A stretch of DNA of 64,000 nt from Dipteris shenzhenensis (Eukaryota > Polypodiophyta > Polypodiopsida > Gleicheniales): assembly GCA_047967505.1 (NCBI GenBank), contig CM106540.1; one strand, 5' to 3'. The translations under genes were made by a program, and so were the position numbers. The notes below the pieces were generated by a model. The model was not told the origin of the DNA, ran no database searches, and worked only from the letters and a program-made list of their open reading frames with translations. Shown piece by piece: positions 55,701 through 64,000 of the stretch; within the stretch, counting starts at the first letter, position 1, and each line of letters begins with the position of its first letter.

Positions 55701-56848
55701 AAGAAAAGGGCAAAGAGCATTTAGTTTGCAAGCTGAAGAAGAGTCTCTATGGTCTTAAGCAAGAACCTAGAGAATGATATCAGAAGTTTGATGCTTTCAT
55801 TCGGTCCCAGGGTTTTAGAAGGAGTGAAATTGATCACTGCCTCTACACTAAAAGGGCTAAGGATAATAGCCTGATAATCTTGGCACTATATGTGGATGAT
55901 ATGCTATTGGCTAGCAGGAATACGTATGAGCTAGATGCATTAAAGGCCAAGTTGCATGAGGCCTTTGATATGAAGGATTTGGGATTTGCAGGTCATATTC
56001 TTGGTATGTGCATCACGCGTGATCGGAGTAGGAAACTCCTTTGGCTTTCACAAAAAGAGTATGTTACAAAAGTATTGCAGCATTTCAATATGGAGGGGGG
56101 GAAGGCAGTGAGTATTGCATTGCCTCCATATGTGAAACTGAGTCATACAGATAGTCCCAAATCAGATGAGGAAAGGGCCATGATGGCCAAGGTTCCTTAT
56201 GCATTAGTAGTTGGGAGTCTTATGTATGCTATGATAGCTACTAGACCAGACATTGCATTTGCAGTGGGAGTTGTTAGCCGGTATATGGATAATCCAGGAA
56301 AGAGGCATTGGGAGGCAGTTAAGTGCATCATGAGGTACATGAAGGGTACCAAGGAGATGTGCATTTGCTTTGGTAGAGGAGACATGTGTGTACTTGGGTA
56401 CATAGATTCAGACTATGCAGGGCATGTGGATAGTAGGAGATCCACTTCTGGTTATGTGTTCACCTTTGTAGGTGGTGCAGTGTCGTGGATGTCTCACGCA
56501 CAGAAGTGCATTGCTTTGTCTACCACAGAGGCTGAGTATGTTGTAGCCATAGAGGGTTGCAAGGAGGCTATATGGCTTGATCGGCTAGTGGGAGATTCGG
56601 GGATTCATACAGGTGTACCGACATTGCATAGTGATTCCATGAGTGCTATTCAGCTAGCACGGAATCCGGTCTTTCATGCAAAGACCAAACACATTGAGGT
56701 CAGGTACCATTTCATCAGGGAGGTACTTGAGGACAAGCACATAGAGCTTGTCAAGGTTCATACAGATGATAACCCTACAGATATGCTGACGAAGAGTCTA
56801 CCTAGTCAGCGGTTTGAGTATTGTCATGTATTGATGGGCATTGGATAG
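52796..56848 (+). pseudogene. Element D gag-pol, nine in-frame stops, no frameshift
   Basis: From ATG 52796 (MASSSMSEKEFF) to the TAG ending 56848, all pieces lie in one frame of about 1350 codons: gag (UBN2), knuckle CYHCGKKGHMKKDC (53498-53539), protease ILDSGASFHVT, pre-integrase, integrase (TDNGGEYLS; Glu in TLEQNLVAEKMN), RT (LYVDDMLLAS) and RNase H (STTEAEY, KTKHIEVRYHF). Stops: TAA 52898; TAG 52964, 53396, 53969, 54437, 54686, 55067 and 55625; TGA 55775. Element C has Gln or Trp codons at all of these except 53396, which is TAG in both. Confidence 0.95.
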
Positions 56849-56892
56849 TATGCTCACTGGTTATTCTCCCTGAAAGGCACATTGTCCTTTAT

Positions 56893-56901
56893 GTGGGAGG
56901 T
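56893..56901 (+). promoter_or_regulatory. Polypurine tract of element D
   Basis: GTGGGAGGT directly before the 3' LTR, identical to that of element C. Confidence 0.7.
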
Positions 56902-57074
56902 TGTGGGGGTTAAAGGTCACTGTGCCTTTACCCTGGTTATGTACAATACTCAAACACATATATAAATGAATGAAAAAGAAGATTAGGGTGGTTCTGCACC
57001 CACCAAAACTTGTGTGGCTCTCTGTTTCTCTCTCTCTCCCTCTTCCGTTCTTGCTTTCGTTGAGAGCACTCTCA
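56902..57074 (+). repeat. 3' LTR of element D
   Basis: 173 bases, followed by the target duplication TAGCC. Confidence 0.93.
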
Positions 57075-58317
57075 TAGCCATGACCAAGGGAGTTGCAGGA
57101 TGGGGAGCCAAGGGAAATGGGTCGTTGTTGAGTTCTCTCTTGGTGCCTTGAAAGAAGCAATTCTTTTATAACCCCACCCATGCCTCAAGAAAGAAGTTGC
57201 TATGATGAAGGCAATTCCTTGAAAGACTTGAAAGAAAAACCTCATGACCAACCATGTTGCAGGATGGGGAGCCAAGGGAAAGGGGTCATCGTTGTTCCAT
57301 GAGGCACTGGGAGAGAACTCAACTTGGTGTTGAGCCTCTCATAATTACGCACAACCTTTTGTACTGGATAAGGAACTCAACTTGGTGATCAGCTCTAATG
57401 CACTGAGAGCATGTGTTAGTGTGTTGGAGCTCACCACCATATTGAGTTCCTTGTCTGTTGTTGAATGTTGTGCTTGATTGAGCTCACCTCCAAGTTGAGT
57501 TCCCTTTTCCAGTGCCTTGACTTCTAAAGTTGCTATGAAAAAGGTTATTCCAATTATGAGGTGCTCGTATTATCCCCTACATTCGAGGAATTCTCGGTCA
57601 AAATTGTAAGAAACTCCTACCTATGATAGCACTACAAGGTGCTCGTATTGTCCCCTGCATACAAGGCACCAAGTCAAAAGTGTAAGAAAGTGCTAATAGG
57701 GGCAAAATGTGACACCTAGTCATGCCACAGTGGTGGTGTTGACAAGTGCTTAAAGAAGTGTCACAAAAACAAAGTGCTAGCATCTTTGTATGTAATTTGT
57801 TTTGTTAAATGTTTTCTTCATATGTAATTTATTTTGTTTCAACTTCGATGTAATATTATTATCTTAAAAACTCTCGGATGTAATTTCTTTTGTTTCAATT
57901 TCAATGTAGTACCATTATCGCCAAAACTATTGTTGGTTGTTACTTTGGTAGTGAAAGTGGCTCTAATGAAGAAAAAATTGCATATTTCTACCCTCATTTA
58001 CATTTTATTGCAACCATAAGGAGCGTTGCACAAGAAATTGTTGAAAAAACTATTCTTACTATAGTGAAAATAGTTCCAATAACTAGTGCGGTGCTTTAGA
58101 ACTATGATAATTCCAATAACTAGTGCGGTGGTTGCAAGGAAAATATACTAAATTGTAAATGCTACATTTTCCTTAGCTTGGAACTAAAATAGCTCTAAGA
58201 ATGTGTGTGATGGTTGAGAAATTGTTGCACAAGGAGTAATATGACCAAAACATCTCTAAAATAACACTATTTTCCTTGGTTTAGAACTAAAATAGCTCCG
58301 ACATCTAGCATGGTGGT
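57075..58317. other. Spacer with small duplications, no gene
   Basis: GTTGCAGGATGGGGAGCCAA is present at about 57089 and 57258, and GGTGCTCGTATTGTCCCCT at about 57561 and 57639. From 57790 to 57910, ATGTAATTT-TTTTGTTTCAA recurs three times. Short frames only. It ends with GTGGT (58313-58317), the target duplication of element B. Confidence 0.5.
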
Positions 58318-58737
58318 TGTTAGATATGCTCAATGCCGCACCATCCTGGTAACCACCAGTGGTCCAAGGTGCTCAAGTTGTAAGGCCCCCATATGAGGAG
58401 AAGCCATGTGTGAGCCCAGGACACTGGATGGATCCTAACTGGTCGGTTCCACCGACTATGTTGATCCGACTACCGCCCTCATAGGTAGCTATAAAGAGGC
58501 GACCTCCCCAATCCATGGTACCAGATCAGATCTTCTGGCAAAGATCTTCCAGCTAGTAGCTCTTTACCTAGTATCTGTTTAAATCGCCATCTAAGCTCCA
58601 TTGTGGGAGTGCACGGGTGGATGGAGCCATCATCTATACTACATCAGTATTGAAGGAAAATTTTGTTCATCTCCAGTTTGTTGTGTACTCTCTATTCTTT
58701 GTTCAATTTTTGTTCCACTGTGCCATGTAGTTTAACA
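58318..58737 (+). repeat. 5' LTR of element B
   Basis: 420 bases, TGTTAGATATGC to TTTAACA. Compared with LTR A it lacks everything between CCTAACT (58440) and the last 26-bp U3 repeat, a join at a 3-base overlap (ACT). TATA at 58490-58496. Confidence 0.88.
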
Positions 58738-58752
58738 TGGTATCAGATCCCA
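58738..58752 (+). promoter_or_regulatory. Primer-binding site of element B
   Basis: TGGTATCAGATCCCA directly after the LTR, with one change from the tRNA-iMet consensus. Confidence 0.8.
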
Positions 58753-58811
58753 GGTGGCTCTAAGGATCAAAGAATAGCAGAGAGGCGAGGGCTTCAATAG
58801 CATACGGAGTG

Positions 58812-59760
58812 ATGGCAATAAGAAGCGGCCCAATAGGAAGTGGCTCGATTTTAGTAGCTGCTGCTGCACCAACAATCCAGGCATTGAGGATTCGCCCACC
58901 AGCCTGAAGGCAAGCTATAGATGGTACGAACTACACTCTGTAGAAGTTTAAAATTACTACTACTCTGGATTCATATGAGCTTCTAGAGACAATACTGGGG
59001 ATTGACCTAGAACCACAAGGAACCCCCAACCTAGCAAATCTAGGGAGTATGATACCTCCTAATTCCGACCTTCTATGAGCTTTGAAACATAGGAACATAG
59101 ATGCTCTATGTGCCTTGGTTACAAGTACTACTGATAGTGTTTTGACCTTGATTTAGCATACATCTAAGGCAACTATGGCTTGGAACATATTGAAGAGTGA
59201 GTATGAGACATGGAATCAGACAAGGATCCAAAACCTAGAGAATCAACTCGTAGCTAAGAAGTTTAATGAAGGCGAGAGTGGAGGCGCTCATAATCCGAAT
59301 CAAAAATTTGCGTGACCAGATGGCTGGTGTTGGGATACAAAAGACTAGCGATGAAGAGCTAGCTCAGCGATGTCTCCGGATATGTCTACCTAGGTTTGAT
59401 GGACTGGTAACAGCACTTAACACTTAGGTGAGACCCCAACCATTGTCATTTGAGGAGTTCTGTGCTTTACTTATGGAGGAGGAATTGAGGCTTAAGGCTT
59501 GAGATGGAGGCAGCAATGGGGACGCTGCGTTCTCACTGCAAAAGGCAAAGGTGGTTCCTCCACCAAAGGTGAGTCCTCTACTAGTGGTGACAAAAAGTAG
59601 AAGCGTGGCAAGAAGAAGTTTCAGGGAGAATACTTCTACTACAAGAAGAAGGGCCATGTGATTGTAGATTGCCCAGTCAAGAAAGCAGATGAGCCATTGA
59701 GGAAGAGTGTTCCTCAGTTCAAGAAGCATCAACCACTGATTCATGGGTGTTGGATAGCGG
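58812..59760 (+). pseudogene. Element B gag, broken
   Basis: Starts at ATG 58812 (MAIRSG) and follows element A's gag, with the TAG at 59154-59156 shared with A (4787-4789) after the block LVTSTTDSVLTLI. A degraded knuckle (FYYKKKGHVIVDCP, about 59631-59672) keeps His and the last Cys but has lost the first pair. The DSGAS-type protease start is visible as VLDSGASRH in one frame near 59745. Confidence 0.75.
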
Positions 59761-62700
59761 TGCCTCTCGTCACTGACCTGCAAGAAGGGTCTATATTGTT
59801 CCATGCAGCCTCTATAGGAACCCATCACTGTGACAATTGGAAATAATGCAAAATGCCCTATTGAGAGTACAAGTACGGTTTCATTTGTTTCATAAAATGG
59901 AGATGTTAAAAAACTATCTAATGTGATGTATGTTCCACAAATCAAAAGAAATTTGCTATCAGTTGCTTCCATAACTGACCTTGACCATGAGATGAGGTTC
60001 AACATAGGAGCAAAAATTTTGGATAGTGCTGGCAATCTTGTTGGCATAGGAGTAAGGAGGAACTTGACCTGTATGAGCTAAGTGCTCTTATAGCCACCGC
60101 TAGAGTGGGCATAAGTAGACTTTGGCATGAAAGATTTGGCCACATCGGATTTGCAGTGCTGAAGGAGATGCAAAAGCAAGGTATGTTGCTCACTCACTTG
60201 CAATAGCAAAAATCAAAGAACCGTGTGAAGCTTGCATGATGGGCAAGCAACAGAGAAAGGGATTCCCACAAGAAATCAAGAATAGAGCAAATGCTCCTCT
60301 AGAGTTGGTGCATGTTGACTTGTGTGGTAAGATGCCTACACAGGCCTTGGGGGGATCTTCCTATTTTTATTGATTGTCGACAACTATAGTAGGAAGATGT
60401 GGGCATACTTTCTTCATGAAAAGGCTCAAACTTTTGGTAAATTTAAAGAATGGCTACAGCTTGTTGAAAATGAAATAGGGAGAAAAGTGAAGAAAATTAG
60501 ATCAGATGGTGGTGGTGAGTTTGTTTCTACAGAGTTTGGAGATTTTTGCAAGAGCAAAGGGATCAAGTGACAAACGACGACACCACATATGCCTTAGCAA
60601 AATTTGGTTGTTGAATGCCAAATGCAGACCACCGTGGAGATGGGGAGGTGTATGTTGAAAGGTGCTAGACTGCCAAACTACTTTTGGGCTGAGGCTGTCA
60701 ATACTACGGTTTACATCCTTAATCGTAGCTATACAAAGGCACTCAAAGGTAAAACACCACATGAGACTTACAGCGGTAAGAAGCCATCTATCTCCCACTT
60801 CAGAACATTTGGGTGTGAATGCTATGTGCATGTACGAGACAAAGAGAGAAACAAGCTACAACGAAAAAGCACCAAATGTATCTTCTTAGGCTATGTGATG
60901 AGAAGAAATCTTGTAAGTTGTATGACCGAGAGGTAAAGAAGATCATAGCGGCCGCAATGTGGTGTTCAAGAAGCAGCCACATGCAGTGGAGGTAGAGAAG
61001 AGCTCTTCCACTTTATCATCAAGCGAAGAGGTAATTCAATATGGACCTATCCCAGGTGCTATAAAGGAGGATGAAATATCAGATGATGAAGGTATAAGTC
61101 ACCAAGTTCCTGTTGTTACACCAGCGAAAAAGCCATTACTTTGATGGGTAAGGCAACTCTATGACCATGATAACCAGATGCCTATGTCTGTTGCATGCAG
61201 ATGGACCAAGGCGGTCTCAGAGAATCGAGGAGCAAAGAAGGGCTTCTGCTCACATAGTCAATATGGCCTTGATGGCTAAGATTATTGCAGAAGTAAAGGA
61301 GCCTACGAGTTTGGAGGAAGTACTTGTAGACTGAGATTGGAAAAATGCTAATGCAAGTAGCATATGACAGCATCATGAAGAATGAAACTTGGGAGCTGGT
61401 AGATCGACCACCTAACAGAAAGGTTATTAGCACCAAGTGGGTTTGGAAGGTAAAGTACAAGGCCAATGGGACTTGTGAAAAGTACAAAGACAAATTGGTT
61501 GCACAAGAATCTTTGCAAGTTGAAGGGTTTGATTTTCAAGAATATTTCACTACGACTGCTAGAATGACCATTGTTCGCACAGTACTATCAGTGGTTGCTC
61601 ATAAAAAGTGGCCAGTTTATCAAATAAATGTTAAATCAGCATTCTTGAATGGTGATCTCAAGGAGGAGGTGTACGTGGCTCAACCACCTGGGTTTGAGGC
61701 CCCCCATTTTGAGAACAAGGTATGTAAGCTAAATAAGGCTCTATATGGGTTGAAACAGGCCCCAAGAGCATGGTACCAATGGATAGACAAATTCTTTCAT
61801 AAATTCAACTTCAAAAGATGTGCCTCAGATGCTAACTTGTATGTGTACAAGAAAGGTGGAAAATCTACTATTATTGTTCTATATGTGGATGATCTCCTTA
61901 TTACAGGTGACTATGAAGACATGATCTAGCAGACTAGAAAGGCGTTGAGCACAGAGTTTGAGATGACAGATGCACTATTGTTTGGGGATTGAAGAGCCAA
62001 GCAAGATCTTCATCTCTCAGCAGAAATATGCAAGGGAGATCTTGAAGGCATTTGGTATGTCTAAGTGCAAGGAGATAGCTACACCTATGGAGGTAAATAC
62101 AAGGCTATTTATGGAGGATGCCTCACCACTAGCAGACATTGAGAGGTACATGAAGTTGGTCGGTAGTCTCATCTATCTGTCCAATACCAAACCGGACATC
62201 ATTTTTGACGTTGGTGTTTTGAGCAGGTTCTCCAATAAGCCCCAAGAGAATCATTGGAATGCAGGGATGCGGGTGCTCAGGTATGTGAAGGGCACTCTTG
62301 ATTATGGCATCACTTATGGTATGGGTACTTCCTTGGCTGGTCATTGTGACTTAGATTGGGCTAGAGATGTTGATTCCAGGAAATCAGTTTCTGGATATTA
62401 TTTCTCTTTAGGTTTAGCTATCTTCTTTTGGATTAGTAAGAAACAACCGACAGTGGCTTTTTCTTCTATCGAGGCTGAGTACAAGGTAGCATGTTTTGCT
62501 GCTTGTGAAGCAGTGTGGTTGAGGAGGATCTTATGGCACATGGGAGTGCAAGAGGATGAGGCAACTGTGCTGAGGTGCGATAATCAAAGTTGCATGGCCA
62601 TTGCTAAAAATCCAATGTTTCATGCGCACACAAAACATATAGAGATTCAGTATCACTATGTGCATGATTTGATCAAGGACGGGATAGTGGAATTGGTCTA

Positions 62701-62832
62701 GTGTCCAACAGAGCAAAATGGAGTAGATATCTTCACCAAGGCACTCAGGAAAGATCGGCTTCAAGGTCATCTTCAGAGACTCGGCATTGGGCCGAGAAGG
62801 TGGTTCACCTACGGGTGGACATTGAGGAGGGG
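59761..62832 (+). pseudogene. Element B pol, broken
   Basis: In order: pre-integrase (LWHERFGHIGFAVLKEMQKQ near 60120), integrase core (IRSDGGGEFVSTEF near 60498), and RT from WELVDRPPNRKVISTKW (about 61388) to LYVDDLLITGDYED (about 61878-61920). RNase H follows at 61970-62701 (YGITYG, ISKKQPTVAFSSIEAEYKVA, HAHTKHIEIQYHYVHDLI). It then crosses a TAG to the usual copia end VDIFTKAL and stops in the purine tract before the 3' LTR. Frames change at least five times. Confidence 0.85.
62823..62832 (+). promoter_or_regulatory. Polypurine tract of element B
   Basis: TGAGGAGGGG directly before the 3' LTR. Confidence 0.75.
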
Positions 62833-63312
62833 TGTTAGATATGCTCAATGCCCCACCCTCTTGGTAACCACCAGTGGTCCAAGGTGCTCAAGTTGCAAGG
62901 CCCCCATTTGAGGATAAGCCATGTGTATCACTATGTGCATGATTTGATCGGCGATGGTATAGGGAATATTCCATGAATATTCCATGGACGACTAGTTGGT
63001 TCCACCGACTAGGTTGACTGGTTGGTTCCACTGACTACGTTAATTCAACTACCGCCCTCATAGCTATAAAGAGGCGACCTCCCCAGTCCATTATACCAGA
63101 TCAGATCTTACAATAGAGATCTGCCAGCTAGTTGCTCTTCACCTAGTATCTGTCTAGATCGCCATCTAAGCTCCACTCTGGGAGCGCATGGGTGGATGGA
63201 GCCATCATCTATACTACATCAGTATTAAAGGAAATTTTTGTTTATCTCCAGTTTGTTGTGTACTCTCTATTCTTTGTTCAATTTCTGGTTTGCTGCACCA
63301 TGTAATTTAACA
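62833..63312 (+). repeat. 3' LTR of element B, with a captured RNase H segment
   Basis: 480 bases with the family's LTR ends. Bases 62925-62949 are identical over 25 positions to the element's own RNase H coding sequence at 62650-62674. They replace about 170 bases present in LTR A between the GTGTGAGCC and GGCGATGG regions. Two 26-bp U3 repeats and TATA (63065-63071) follow. Confidence 0.88.
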
Positions 63313-63317
63313 GTGGT

Positions 63318-64000
63318 TGCGGATATGGATGTTGAGGGGTACTGTTAGAGATTGACATGCCATGATGGTTTGCCATGGTGGTCTTCGTTCCAACATCATT
63401 GCTTGAACCAACACAGTGGTCAGCGTAGCAAAAGATTGTGTTGTGTAGCGACGATAGATGGCAAAGTTGCGTAATGGCAGGTGGCAAGGCAAAAGTTTTA
63501 TGCTGTTGTCAGGCCAATGTGGTTGTGCTCGAACAAGCATGGTGGTCAGCTCAGCAAAAGATTGTGTTGCACAGTGATAGATGGCGAAGCTGTGCAAGCA
63601 AACATGGCAAGGCAAAGGCTGCATGATGTAGTCAACAGAGCAACAGTCTCTGTGCTCATGAGTAAATGCATATAGTGCCATGTGTCGAGAGCTTTACACT
63701 ATTGACCATGATAAATTGCATCTCATTATTACGCTAGTGTAGGGTCATGATGTCGGGAAAATTTTCGGCAAGAGTGCGAGTCCACACAAAATTCAAATAT
63801 TAACCCAGAAGCGCATCGCATCACGACCCCAAAATGGCCCGAAAAATAGTTCTATGATTGGCTACACCCAAGCAAACGTTGACCCAGTGGCTATTTTTTG
63901 GATCTCAATGGATTTCCTTGCATTTTGTGTTGTGATTTTGGAGGTGTACAGATGGAAGGGATGAGTGGAAGCTTGTCAGATGATGCGCTAATGCCTGAAA
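63318..64000. repeat. ~127-bp tandem duplication and spacer
   Basis: GTGGTCAGC-AGCAAAAGATT followed by GTGTTG, GATAGATGGC and GCAAGGCAAA occurs at about 63416 and 63543. A purine tract followed by TGTTAGAGATTG near 63338-63360 could be the 3' edge of another old copia element. The last 300 bases show no gene. Confidence 0.55.

Larger units (their letters stand above)
51203..57074 (+). mobile_element. Complete Ty1/copia element D, sister of C
   Basis: 5.9-kb plus-strand element with LTRs at 51203-51373 and 56902-57074 (five substitutions and one 2-base indel between them). It is flanked by the perfect 5-bp duplication TAGCC (51198-51202 and 57075-57079). Leader, gag and pol match element C along the whole length. 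The whole coding region is one reading frame without any frameshift but with nine stop codons. Confidence 0.95.
58318..63312 (+). mobile_element. Complete but decayed Ty1/copia element B, sister of A
   Basis: 5.0-kb plus-strand element with LTRs at 58318-58737 and 62833-63312 and the perfect 5-bp duplication GTGGT (58313-58317 and 63313-63317). The LTR ends match element A. The two LTRs differ by large internal rearrangements (420 against 480 bases) although they must have been identical at insertion. The coding region has many stops and frameshifts. Confidence 0.93.

Noticed and set aside
63338-63365. 3' LTR edge of a further copia element
   Set aside because: A short purine run followed by TGTTAGAG resembles one, but there is no matching LTR, PBS or coding sequence in the window.

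Overview
The window looks like repeat-rich nuclear DNA of a land plant. The evidence is several Ty1/copia LTR retrotransposons primed by initiator-Met tRNA, a 182-bp satellite array, spliced transposon-type genes with GT-AG introns, and almost no unbroken host coding sequence. I cannot name the species from sequence alone. The size and decay of the repeats would suit a large, heavily methylated genome such as a fern, lycophyte, bryophyte or gymnosperm, but that is inference. No rRNA, tRNA, CRISPR array or bacterial operon structure was seen.

Layout. 1-3696: a broken copia element (F, minus strand) with decayed gag, a long leader, a primer-binding site and part of its 5' LTR. 3697-14283: copia element A (plus strand, 3' truncated), split at 7629 by a complete nested copia element C (7634-13543, minus strand, target duplication GTGTT). 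14284-19530: mostly non-coding, with a decayed gag scrap, a 247-bp hAT-like MITE (17392-17638, 8-bp duplication) and two diverged tandem arrays. 19530-27530: a long pyrimidine tract, remnants of transposon-type genes including a three-exon Ulp1-like cysteine protease gene on the minus strand, an extreme C-rich minisatellite with 20-bp GC palindromes, and a possible CCAAT/TATA promoter. 27533-35567: about 44 monomers of a 182-bp satellite, part of it in a five-monomer higher-order repeat.

35520-38911: a large gene that starts inside the last satellite monomer and encodes a protein of the kind now labelled DUF7869. It carries a D, D, E triad spaced like a DDE transposase, now broken by one frameshift and one stop. 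39036-40476 holds further repeats. 40751-43000 (minus) holds En/Spm (CACTA)-like accessory genes. 44057-49544: a young copia element E (LTRs differ at 2 of 298 positions, duplication GATAC) with one stop codon in an otherwise open gag-pol frame. 49545-51200: diverged tandem repeats. 51203-57074: copia element D, sister of C on the opposite strand, duplication TAGCC. 57075-58317: unique or duplicated spacer. 58318-63312: copia element B, sister of A, duplication GTGGT. 63313-64000: a short tandem duplication.

The elements tell a layered story: F was hit by A, A was hit by C, and E is the most recent arrival. Three observations stand out. The first is the DDE-like gene at the satellite edge. 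The second is two separate cases in which a retrotransposon carries a misplaced piece of copia sequence: an LTR-PBS junction inside the reverse transcriptase of C, and a 25-bp RNase H segment inside the 3' LTR of B. The third is a stop codon just before the zinc knuckle in both the C/D and E families.
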